Source: Latrodectus hesperus (lineage: Eukaryota > Arthropoda > Arachnida > Araneae > Theridiidae). Taken from it: a stretch of 64,000 nucleotides of DNA. A program made the position numbers and the translations under genes. Below are positions 50,474 through 61,924 of the stretch, in pieces (within the stretch, counting starts at the first letter, position 1; every line of letters starts with the position of its first letter). The stretch lies in the NCBI GenBank assembly GCA_037975125.1, contig CM075862.1, positions 63,764,078 through 63,828,077 on the forward strand, read 5' to 3'. Under the pieces are notes generated by a model, which saw only the letters and a list, made by a program, of their open reading frames with translations, was not told the DNA's origin and searched no databases.

Positions 50474-53283
50474 AAATGTCTGATATATGGTGAACTGCCA
50501 AATTCGTACACCATAAATTATCAGAGATATGCAGCAACAATTGATGAATGCCTGTCTGAATGCATTTCAGAATGAGACCAAGAATCTTTATCATTCTTTA
50601 TCTAGATGTCTAGAAGTATACATCTCTGCGCGAAGAGGTTCCACTCACTGCTGATTTAAATATTTAATTTTTCACTTATTTATAAACCCTATGACTTGAT
50701 ATTTAAATCTTCCCATTTCTGTATACGATTTGGAGTGGAAAGATTCGCGTTCGATTCTTGGTTAATTTTGAACAATTGGAGATTATTTTTGCGTTTATAC
50801 TTTCTGCCTGGACGTCTGTAGATGATGTAGTTGGGAATTTTCCAGGTTTCTTCCCTTGCAATGTATGAATAAAGATCAATTAACTGTGAAACTCTTCTCA
50901 GAGCACAATAACACGTAGTGTATATTAGAAAGTCCTCGTTCATTAGGCTGCACTTGAAAGATTATAAAATTATCTGCATAAGAGTTGTAAATATATTTGA
51001 AGAAGCTGTCCAGTTATGTTCTTCATAGTGTTTCTCTCCCTTTCCCGCCAAAGAATGTAATTTTATGGTATAATATTTTAATATGCATACTTTATAATAA
51101 TTAATTTATAATTCACAAAATATTTTATCGAAGAATTTCAAATCATTTATTTATAAATAATTTAATTCTTGGTACAATCATAATATGTCTCATAATATAT
51201 AATTTCTCAAATTTTTGTATTTTCAATCAATATTTAGTAAAATTTGAGAAGAGATCCTTCTATTACAAATTAGAATTGGAAGGAAATAATAAAAGCGTAA
51301 TTAATTTTACCACGTGAATTATTAAATAGAGTTCTGATCTGTAGATATTAAAAAAATTATTAAATAGAGTTCTGATTTTTATTTTATATTTAGTACATAA
51401 ATTGGAAAATATTGAATTTTTAATACATTATGGTATTAATATAGAAAATTTTATATACATTATAAAAATTAAGTAGTAAGTAGCTTAACTAGTTTCTTAA
51501 AAAAAGTTTCTTTTTGGTTTTCATCTGTCATGAAAAAGAAAAAAATACTTTATTTTAAACTATTTTTAATAGTTAAATTATTATATTTTAATAGTTAATT
51601 ATTTATTTTCTATTTTTTATTTTTTGATGAAGTTTTAAAATATTAAAAGTTAAAAATATGAGGGTATTTAAGTGTTGACAAATTAAAATTATTTTATTTT
51701 ATTTTATTTATTATTATTTATTTTTTTAGAATTTGAATTTTGAAAGAGTTGAAGAGAGAAAAATGAACTATGCTTAAAGAAGCTTCTTTAGTTTTGTTTA
51801 AAATGTGCAGAGTTTATTTATTCATAAATCCCTTTTTGATGATCTATTTTTGATAAAAATGAAAATGCTTATAGATGAATTATGTGTATGATTTTGATGA
51901 AAAGAAGACGATGTAGATATTTAATTTCTGTACAGCATTAAATTTTTCAGGGAAATAAACACCGATTTTTTTCCAAATTTATCCACAAAATTGTTGATAC
52001 CGAATTATTACGAATAACTAAGTTACTAAGTTCACATTTACTAGCGCACCACTACTTAATGTGAAATTTATGGATATAACATTCATTTGAGCTAATAAGC
52101 ATCATACCTAGATAAATTGTCAGTTGTTAATTTTACACAGGAATTTTTTGAAAATTACATTCAAATTGAAAATTTTATCTCTTATTTTTATTATAGACTT
52201 ATTAGTTAATTAAATACTAATAAAATAATATTTTAATCAATTTTTATAGCAGAAGAGCGTATCTTTTCATTTGGAAGTGATTTTAATGCATAATTATTTT
52301 TAGTACCATGATTTATTTAAATTTAATGCTCCTACTTCTTAATTTATATGAGATTAAGAGGCTTCGAAAATTATTCCAGTTTTTTCCTTAAATCTGTATT
52401 TGGAATTATCAAAAATTAGATTCATCTGAAAGATATGCCAGTCTTAAAAATTATTAATTGCTTTGTAAAACTATTTATTGTATTAATAAAAAATATTTTT
52501 AAAGATATCGGTTAAAAAGTAAATTTTTAACATTTATGTATGCGGGTATGTTTTTGGTTGATAAAATAATGCAAAATTTAAACTATAATAATTTTTAAAT
52601 AAATAATTAAATTAATTATTTTATAAAATGATAGTAAAGTATATGAATTTTATTCTTAACTGTAATTTAAAGTGCCGTGTTTAAAAAAACTCATTGATGG
52701 CAGCAATTATATTTAAATATTATAATTTCTATTGAAATGTAATTGTTCCCGCAAATAAATTGTTTAAGAAAAGCTTTATAAATATTTTATAAAAAAATAT
52801 TGTGAAAAATATTTGGATTATTTAAACATTTGCATTAAATAACAGCAAGAATTTTTTAATATTCTAACAAAAATATTTTTACAGTAATTTATATTCAGCA
52901 TTCTCGTAAAATCTACAATAGTTTGTAATGTATTATAGAAATCAATGTTAATTTTTTATAAGAAAAATAGATGAAAATCTTGATAAAAAATCCATCTAGA
53001 TAAGATAAATTCCATATAAAAGATTAGAAAATTATTTTTCAATTTTCGTTTCCTTCGAAATGCTTACGTTATCAAAATAAATATTTAAATTTTCTTCTAA
53101 CTATTTTAAGTAAAGGATAACCAAAGTGCTTAAATAGAGTGAATCCTTCTTTTTTAAATGTATAAATCCTAAACAGACATAAAATTTTTCTACAAACATG
53201 AATCCAATGAAAGAAAAACGAATCTCTCTCAATCTAATTGCATCTTTCTTTGTTACTGAATAATGAAATTGTGTTCGTTGCTT
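50474..53283. other. AT-rich region with one unknown ORF and a 21-bp direct repeat
   Basis: A minus-strand frame at 50689-50943 (84 codons, with YIIYRRPGRKYKRKN) is unrecognised. ATTATTAAATAGAGTTCTGA is repeated at 51318 and 51356. The rest is very AT-rich and shows nothing. Confidence 0.45.
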
Positions 53284-53292
53284 GTTTTAAAC

Positions 53293-53548
53293 GGCACAAC
53301 TGCCGTATAATCTAGGATGCCAAATTCTGAGATTGGCTATTTTTTGGCGGATTTTTTAAGGTATCTGTCAACCTCGTTTTTATTACGTCATACATCTGGA
53401 GGACCTATCAGAATTAAGCAGAAAATTCTATTTTGGTAACCCTAGTATTTACATCATCGCGCTCGTCACGATACGTCATCTTGGCAACATTTCCTCATCG
53501 CCAAAAAAATTCAGAATTTGGAATCATGGATTATACAGCACCTGTGCT
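53293..53548. mobile_element. MITE copy 2, with 9-bp target duplication
   Basis: This 256-bp element is flanked by exact GTTTTAAAC at 53284-53292 and 53549-53557. Its terminal inverted repeats start GGCACAACTGCCGTATAATC on the left and AGCACAGGTGCTGTATAATC on the right strand. The internal sequence matches copy 1 at 3237. It has no coding capacity. A 9-bp duplication is typical of Mutator-like elements. Confidence 0.8.
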
Positions 53549-54184
53549 GTTTTAAACAAAACAGCATAATATAGTATAGAAAGTCATCATCAGATTATAT
53601 ACCAGTTTATCCTACATTTTTTTTTTATTATTTATTATTATAATTTGATTTTAAAATGGTAGCCGGTACTTTGTATTGGCTTTTTCAATCTTTTGAAATT
53701 AAACATATTTATATTTTAATATTCAAAAATAACGTAAAATTATAGCTATATTAATTACTATGCATAATCGATAATATATTAACTAATAACAGTTTATAAG
53801 GCAAAACTATAAATACGTGCGTCGTGGAATGTCTTTGGTACCAATAGACACATTTTGATAATATATTGAAGCATAATGCTCTGAGAAATTAACGCATCTT
53901 TCTTATTAAAATATACCACTTTCCACAATTGGCAGTGATTAGTGGGATAAATATAATCAAACATTACTATCTGTAAGCTAAGTTTCGAAAGTTGATTGCC
54001 TGTACTCCATTTCTGGGCCTTTTGTAGATTATTGTTTATATTGTTAAAACGTTTTCAGAAATCATCTTGTTGAGATGAATGATGAAAATTCACTGCTTAA
54101 AATTTCAAAATGGCATCTTGTACTAGGGCAAATAATGCACTAGTTCAGATGTCATCCAGCTTCACGTGTGACAAAAGGACTCGA

Positions 54185-54452
54185 AGGCCTTGGTGACCTG
54201 GTTGTTAGGGAGTCGTTCTCATTATCGAAAGGTAGTGAGTTCGAATCCCGGATTAACCGAAGATCCGTCGTATTCGCTTAAGGAAGGCTGAGAAATGTTA
54301 AAACTGAATGGGGTCGCAATGTCCTCCAAGTGAAATGATACCTCTGGGGTGGCAGGCCAAGTATGGAAGGTTTTTGCTTGGACCTTGCTTCAAAATCACG
54401 AAGGTTGCTTCTATCTAACTGGTAGAGGGAAGCATGCTGGTGCAACAACAAC
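54185..54452 (+). mobile_element. tRNA-derived SINE, family B, complete with target duplication
   Basis: The 268-bp element is flanked by AAAAGGACTCGA (54173-54184) and AAAAGGAATCGA (54453-54464), a 12-bp duplication with one mismatch. Its head reads GGCCTTGGTGACCTGGTTG with B box GAGTTCGAATCCCGG, followed by the body and the 3' end AGCATGCTGGTGCAACAACA. It is the reference copy for the fragments at 21236, 30942, 43787 and 61903. Confidence 0.9.
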
Positions 54453-54464
54453 AAAAGGAATCGA

Positions 54465-56157
54465 TTTCTGTTAGAACACTAATTAAAGCACCTGTTGATA
54501 TGTTTTAGAGAGTAACATCTTGCAGTTTCATTGTACTACTCTGATCTAAAAGTTGCAGATACTTCCTTAATAAAAGAATCACTTTTGAGTACTTTTCTTT
54601 TTCACCAAAGAGCCACAATCTTAGAAACTCCGCATTTTAAGTATACTTTACGAGTTAATTTCCCTCTGTTGATGTTACGGAACTCATCACGGGATTAAAA
54701 TGCATTTCATTTAATGGAACCGCACCTATTTCACGCTTTGCTTGTGCTGAAATCGTAATCATTCATAGTTCAATTTTAAACGAATTAATATGCAGTATCG
54801 AAATCACCTTTTTAAGCCGTGAATGTTTGAATCATTATTCAAAAATGTGGAGGTGATGAAAACAAAATATCATTTAATGGCTTAACACACAATTGAGTAA
54901 ATATAAATACAAAAAACACCAATAAAATAAAACAAAATAAACATCAAAGCCTTTTTTATTCTTTCATATTAAAAGGTCAAGAAAGTCAATCAGAATAATG
55001 AAACTTCAATCAAAAATATATAAATAACGGCACATATTATCCCACACTTTCTTTTTCTTGAAAGAAATTCACCGGAAATACATGTCCAATTCCAAATCAT
55101 TCATGACCACTGAGTTTTTTGATTAAGGAAAGTTTGAATGAAAAAAATGGGCGGTTTCTCGCCAAATTGGCGTAAGTATTGAAAACAATCGCGAAGGGGT
55201 CAAATTTAAAGGGCAGTTTCTGGGTTACACCCGCCATCGGTGAAATTGGCATGAATGGGCATCTCGTTCTTTTTTTTTCATACTCCCTTTTTATTCCAAT
55301 GGTGTAGTAACCAAAAAAGATAAGATTTAAAGCTACACATTTAACGGGTGATAATAGCTTGTAAATTGAGTGTAAAAAATAAAAGAAAAAATCGCCTACA
55401 GGTAAGAAAGCGGACTCTGCCGCTGAAGTGAAAGCTTCTCTGTTTTCTTTCTCAGTTGAAATAAATGTAGGTTGCCATTCAGTTGATAAATGGATAAATG
55501 CTATGACTCACTTTTATGAATGAATATAATTTTGTTTTGTGTGTGCCATCTAGAATTACTATTATTTAGCCATATCCTAACATCTACAACCAATAACGAC
55601 TTTCTCTTTACTTAAGTTGATAATCAGAGGAAAAATCTAGTTTATTACTCAAAAAATATTAAGTATGTAATAGATCATACCATGCAAATAAATAAATTAA
55701 ACAATTAAACTAAATTATATCTTCTAATGCATAAAAAATATTTTGAATTTTAATCAAAATTTGTGATTGAAGGGTTTGAAAACTATGTCGGTAATTGTTT
55801 TGATCTGGATTTAATAAAACTTTTTATGATAATGAAATCTTAAATTTTGTGCACAATAATCCCATAAATATATTTTTTGAGGCTCAACCAATCTTTTAAA
55901 AATATCACTCATTTTATTGCTATAATTACATGAACATTTTTGAATGAGTTTTTTTACTTTAAACAAGAGTAAAATATTTATTTTCCGTTTGTCAGGTATG
56001 AATAATGCCATACTGTATGTATAAATGTTGATTTTATTTTACAAACATTTTTCCTTTTCATCGAAAATAAACAAAATCTCATTCTTTTTATAATGTTAAA
56101 CTATATTTTTACAGGGTTATAATAATGATTTAACTGTCATCAATATTTTTTTTGTAG
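54465..56157. other. Region upstream of the candidate terminal exon
   Basis: A GC-richer patch at 55140-55290 contains a strong donor-like GGC|GTAAGT (55172) and ACCCGCCATCGG. Another donor-like CAG|GTAAG is at 55402. These could belong to upstream exons or a promoter, but none can be demonstrated. Confidence 0.25.
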
Positions 56158-56359
56158 ATTTTTTGCTCCCAGCCATCTAAAAGCTGCAGTAAAATCACAA
56201 CTTAAACTAAATAAGAGATTTCATTCTCCTAATTATGATTCTGACTTAGCTGTTGATCTTGGCGATTTTCCACTGAATAAGAATGCCAATTTGCTTTTTT
56301 TAAGCCAACCGGCTAAAACCTCATCTAACAGACGTAGTATAAAACAATCATTTATTTGA
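56158..56359 (+). CDS. Candidate terminal exon of an unknown gene
   Basis: After a T-rich tract and acceptor TTTTTTTTGTAG, the frame is open for 66 codons to a TGA at 56357. It has no internal Met start and begins with the last base of a split codon. The translation opens FFAPSHLKAAVKSQLKLNKR, has SDLAVDLGDFPLNKNANLLF in the middle and ends SSNRRSIKQSFI. Amino-acid use is balanced, unlike the Lys/Ile/Asn/Tyr-rich chance ORFs around it, and GC is above background. Upstream donors with a fitting phase exist at 55172 and 39690, but no join can be proven. I recognise no domain. It could also be a chance frame. Confidence 0.4.
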
Positions 56360-57105
56360 CAATTTGATTCCTCAATTAAATATCTTCAAGTGAAATAAAA
56401 ATTTAATTGAGGACATGTGTAAAAAGGTAAAAATGAAAAACGAAAAACTTTTCATAAAAAAATGCTCCAGGTTCTAAATATGTTTAAAATTTTCTCGAAT
56501 TCAAAAATCCCCTATAACTTTGACAAATAGAATATTACTGCAAAGTAAAACCGTTGCTGTTGATATCAAATCTTTGCGCGAATAATGATTTAAGTGGATT
56601 TTCTCGCGTTTATAATTAATGCAACTATATAAATGGGAAGATTTGGTGGACAATATTTTATAGTTTTCTAACGTATAAGTTATATTCAAAATATTGTGTG
56701 TGTAATCACTGAAAATTATAAAATAATCATGTAAATTACTTCTTATATTTAGACAGGAAAATTACATAAAAATTAGATACATACGATACACATATAAATT
56801 AGCTCGATATGTACTTAATATAGTTAAAAATAATTAGAACATTTATTATTAAACTTTATTAGTTCGGCCATTCTTGAATATAATTTCGCATATTATTGAC
56901 CATCTGGTAAAAATTCAAATATTATATTTGTGCATCATTATGAATATGTATTTATAATTATTTTCAGGACTGTATTGAGAAAATACATGGAAACCATAAA
57001 AATTATTATAAGGGCAGTTTAATTAAATTTTTAAACCTTTGACGCTCAAAGAAAATCAAAATCCTAATTGCACTGATGTATTACTATATCTGTGCACTAA
57101 GTGCT

Positions 57106-57108
<3 letters not shown>
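56360..57108. other. AT-rich region
   Basis: I see no feature that can be supported. Confidence 0.6.

Positions 57109-57197
<89 letters not shown>
57109..57197 (+). repeat. (AT)n microsatellite
   Basis: An AT tract of about 89 bp with one C interruption at 57182. Confidence 0.95.
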
Positions 57198-58114
57198 GTT
57201 TTAAGTGTTAATTTGCCAAAGTTTTTTTTCCGATTTAAATATCTGAATTTTAGGGTTAATTATTTAGTTCTTAAATTTTTTACTGTCCGATGGATTGTTT
57301 TCAAGGATAATTTAAATGAATATATCTAACTTAATTATGTAAAGACATCAAATTTAATTTTATTTTGTTTGTATTTTTTCCTTATTTCGATAAACGCACA
57401 ATTTATGAGAGAGATGAATGAGAAAGATATTCCACATTTTAAAGTGAATAAAGTGTTTTTTACCATTAATAATGAAAGATTTCATTACTAAGCAACTTTT
57501 TTCATATCTGATTTATGTCAATCAATCGCAGCTTAGGCAGTATTTTTATAATGATTCCCTTTATTATTTGATTGCTTTCTGGTTTCAGCCAATGATAGCT
57601 GGCGATTTCCAAGCGACACCAAAAAAAATTCTCGAACTTGTTTGTTTGTTTGCTGTACTCTTCCAGCTGCCTGCAGACTGAAAAGCCTTTAAACACACTT
57701 GATCTCTTCAAAATTTTGAGCCACTTTTAGTGACAAGGTCGATACTTCTCGAACTTGGCAGACGAGTTGACAATCCTATTATTTCTCTAAAATTTGGCTT
57801 CTGTTTCATATACAGTAGAACTAAGGAGTATGGAAATACCATTTAAAGGAAAGAAATCAAGTTTCCTTATATTTTTTTTACTTGTTTGCCCTCTTCTTGA
57901 CTTTTTAGATAATTTTTTTGAATTACCATAAAAATGGAGAATTAATTAATTATGTATCAAAACTAGCAATCAATTTTCGTTCGATCAAGCTTTTCCATTA
58001 ATGAAATGAGTATAGAACAATTTATCTAAGATTCCGAAAGCCTGAAATATATCTAAATCATCTCTTTCCCCTTCTTCACTCTTTAAATATACTCTTCACT
58101 CTCACTCTCTCTTT
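57198..58114. other. AT-rich region without a recognised gene
   Basis: Two overlapping ORFs near 57472-57711, one on each strand, have no family resemblance and are probably chance. Confidence 0.55.
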
Positions 58115-58270
58115 ATTGGTTTGTTTGTTGCTCAATGGTCATTTTTTGCACTTGAGGATTAATTGGATCATGATATACAGTTTAAAGTGGACTCCGAACT
58201 ACAACAAACATCCGTGTCAAAGTGGGATTCGTACCCATGAACATTCAAAATGCTAATCATTCAGTTGCCG
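58115..58270 (-). mobile_element. SINE, family A, diverged copy
   Basis: It is homologous to the SINE at 8761: CATTTTTTGCAC, TTTAAAGTGGACTCCGAAC and GTGGGATTCGTACCCATGAA on the + strand, with the tRNA-like head on the minus strand at the right end. About 10-15 bp of the head region are deleted. It is followed by a 22-bp direct repeat (CGAGAGCTTAATTTAAAAAT at 58269 and 58303). Confidence 0.8.
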
Positions 58271-58324
58271 AGAGCTTAATTTAAAAATATACTTAATATA
58301 TACGAGAGCTTAATTTAAAAATAT

Positions 58325-61300
58325 TTTTTCACGAATGCCCATTTTTTTCGAATTTTTTCTTTGGTTTTTCATCTAATTTGAAAAATATTTTTATCAACTT
58401 AATATTTTATATTTCAAAACTGAAATAGAAAAATGGAAATAAAATCTAAAATATTGTTTCCAGAGTAATAGAATAATTAAAAAATTAATTATAAATAAAT
58501 ATAATGAATTCTAATTAGACTATGAATTTTGAACCAGCAAAAAGGGTGCTTGTCCAAAAAACTTGTTTATAACCCCAAATCCAAAATTATGTACAATTTA
58601 TACGTATTCATTAAATTAAAATATAACTAATTTTGGTATAAACACTTTCATTTATTACAAATTTATCGTTGATAAGCATGTATTTGAGATGTTAAATTCA
58701 AATATAATGAATCTATTAACACTTACTTAAAACGAGTAAAATTATCTTGAATTCTCACTTTTAAAAGTCAACGAGACTTCCGACGCTTGCTTCTCTCAAA
58801 GCCTTTGAACAATTAAATGGGCCCTTAATTTTAATTTAAATTATATTATTGTTAACTCAATACTAATTTCCAAAGCAGTTTTCATAAAAATTTCTAATGT
58901 CTTAAGATTTAGAATAATTTTAATGAAGAAGTTGAAATATTAAAGTGTTTCGTTTACATTTCTATCTTGTGTAATTACAGTGAGAGAATAGAATTTTTCT
59001 CTAAATTCCAATATTATTTATTATTCATTTTACATTTTTATTTGTTTTCCTTCAAATAATATAGTAATTTAAATAAGTGAATTTCATTTTTATTTTGTTT
59101 TGTTTTTTTAATTTTTGGCTAAGCAATTCGCCTTATTTGCATTGATAGGACATTCCATTACAGTTACAGTCAGTTCTAAGCGGAAAATAATTTGCCGAAG
59201 CCTCATTGCCAGATTAGCCATTGTTAAATTAATATTTTTTACTCTTTATGTTCTTTTTCCCCTCCCACTGATTCCAGCAAAGTGTGAAAGTGGTATTTAT
59301 AATGATTATCATCTAAACGACGTTAAATGTCACTCACTGTGGACGATGATTATGATCGCAGGTGTTCTTTATTTTGAGTTCGAACTTTTCGCCTTGGCAC
59401 GGTGGCCTCGATTTTTTTTTTTTTTTTAAATATTATCGTTTGTTTTTATTTAAAACGCAACTGATCTTTCTGCGCATGCTTTTGTAAAAGAGAATAAAAT
59501 TTTCCTTTTTCCACTACTTTTCAAGGATTTTTAATTTTTAAGCGTTATTTTCTCTGCATAATTGTCTCTTCAATTTCTAATGTCTTTTTCGTTTGGAAGG
59601 TAGAACACGATTGTTTCCAAATTCTTAGAGAGCGGTGCTATCCCTCAGTTCTTTTGTAGTTAAGGCTTATCATTAAAATTTGAGAGTTTGTACAGTAATT
59701 CTCTTGTTGCTTTTAATTGCAATTTTGCTTTTAAATTCAAGAACTGTATTCTACTGTCGCTAAAATCAGTTTTCAGAGAAAACTCTGCAGAACGTTATAC
59801 ATTATTTTACCAAAAGAATAAACTAATCAGATTTATTTAAAAAGATTTTTAAAAAGAGCTATGTTAATTGAAATGCTTGAATAAATCATTGTTTTCTTTT
59901 GAAAAGTGCAAAACTTCATATTTAATTTGAAATAGGATAAGCAATTTTACCAAGGCTATATTTAAATAGTCAGAATTTATTTCTCAATAACAGTTATTCA
60001 TAAGTTTTCATCAAAGAAAGCCGTCCCATAGTTTATGCAATAAGTTTTTCCTTTTAACTTTTTTTCTTAAACCATTATTATAAGTTTATCTCGACATAAG
60101 TATATTAAGGAATACAAAATTAATATCCACTAAAATACGAAATATGCAAATTGTTTTAAGAGAACAAAACTAATAGAATAATAGAATTTTATATTTTGCA
60201 TTAAAAGCTCGAAAATAACCCCATTTTGACTTTTTTTTATTTGTGTTAATTACAAAGAAAATAATCTCGTCGAATAAAAGAAACATCTTATACTTTTTAA
60301 ATATTCAAAAATGAAAATTCTATTTGAATAAAAGATTTTAAATATTTCCCTGAATGCGTAAAAAAAGTTTTTTTTACAACTTTAAACCAAAAAATAGTTT
60401 TTATGATTATCGAGTCAAACGTCATATCTTTTGACTACTTTAAATTTCAAAAAGTTTTTAGAGATTCGTATTTAAACAATTTATTGGAAAAGTTTTATAT
60501 TTATTTTTAAATACTCTTGAATGTGATACATTAAATTTAAGGATGTTGCTTAATTATTTTAAGCACATACCTGGGATTGTTCATAAGACATTATACTGAT
60601 CCAAAACAAATTATTAAATAAAAATAAGCTCCGATATATTTGATAGCTCTTTATAGTTCACACACATTTAAAATAAAAATGTGAAACAGTGTACAACATG
60701 GTTTATATAAATAAAAACAATTTTATTTAATACTAATTTTGAGAGAAAAGAATATTTTGAATTGTTCACAAGGTGGAAGAAAAAACTTTTTTCCACCTTG
60801 AATAATTTTAAAATATTAAGTAATTTTTTAAAGTATGTTGAACACACATTTGTCATTGATGATAAATATTCATGTTTCTAAATTGAATCCTTTAATTTTG
60901 GAAAACCAAATACATAGTTATTACTTTGAATAAAAGTTTTTACGAATGATATTTGGTGAACTGTGGTAAGGGATAAATGATTTAAATTAATTTTTTTCAT
61001 TTGATATTTATACAATTAATAATGTTATCAAGATATTAATTTGCTATGATTTAATTTATTGATTACAATTACACTAATTGCAGTCACAATATTGACAAAC
61101 AATTACAACAATTAAATTAATTGTCTGTGACCGATTGTATAAATATTTTACATACCGTAATTTCTGGAAGAAACTTCGAGATGTTTAACCTCTTAAAAAT
61201 TAAATTTTCAGCAGAACAGTATTTCTGATAATAATGATCTTTTGAAATATACTAGCAATTTCCATCGAAAGTGCAATTTTTTCAATATTTCACACTGAAT

Positions 61301-61747
61301 AATCTAATAATTCAAAGCTGTTTTAGGGGATTTTTTTTAACATTCACAATGTTTTTTTTTTATATTATTGAAGTATACTTTAAAAGGACACTTATTCCAA
61401 GAGAGAAAACTATGAATTGTACAATGTATGTGCTGCGAAAAATGTGCTTGCGAAAATTGAAATGCCATATCCACCTCTCGTTATTCAACAATGGCGATCT
61501 TGAACTCATTCCAAAAAGCACGCTCTTATATTTGGTATAATAAGACCAAAATATGATATTAATGATGCATCCAAATTCTGATGCAAGAATAACGTTCATT
61601 CTTTTATAATAATTATTATTATTATTATTCATAGTGGCTAATTTTAAGAGTTAGGGGGAAAAAACTGAAATATAATGCTGCTAAAATGACTATCTATAAA
61701 AAATACTTATATTTTGTGTTTTGTACCAATAAATTTATAAATCTATG
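58325..61747. other. AT-rich region without a recognised gene
   Basis: A slightly GC-richer patch at 59130-59410 carries a 104-codon ORF (59115-59429) that ends in a poly-Phe run from a T homopolymer. I do not believe it is a gene. Nothing else is seen apart from the hairpin at 60751. Confidence 0.5.
60751..60817. repeat. Imperfect inverted repeat
   Basis: The left arm 60751-60778 and right arm 60791-60817 share the core CAAGGTGGAA / TTCCACCTTG and AATATTTT / AAAATATT at the outer ends, around a 12-base A/T loop. It resembles a small foldback element. It shares the CCACCTT core with the hairpin at 5001, probably by chance. Confidence 0.65.
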
Positions 61748-61902
61748 TACATACACACATACATACACACACATATATACACATACATACACATACACAC
61801 ACATACATACACACATACATAAACACACATACACACACATACATACATACACACACATACATACACACACATACATACACACATACATACATACACACAC
61901 AG
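61748..61902 (+). repeat. (ACAT)n/(AC)n microsatellite
   Basis: About 155 bp of ACAT, ACAC and ATAC units. The Tyr/His/Thr and Cys/Val ORFs over it on both strands are artefacts. Confidence 0.97.
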
Positions 61903-61924
61903 GGAAGTATGCTGGTGCAACAAA
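61903..61924 (+). mobile_element. 3' end of a family-B SINE fused to the microsatellite
   Basis: GGGAAGTATGCTGGTGCAAC followed by AAAAATAACC matches the 3' end and tail of the SINE at 54185. No SINE body precedes it; the ACAT microsatellite does. Confidence 0.65.

Noticed and set aside
59115..59429. 104-codon ORF with hydrophobic stretches
   Set aside because: It ends in a poly-Phe run from a T homopolymer, has no recognised domain, and its composition fits chance in AT-rich DNA.
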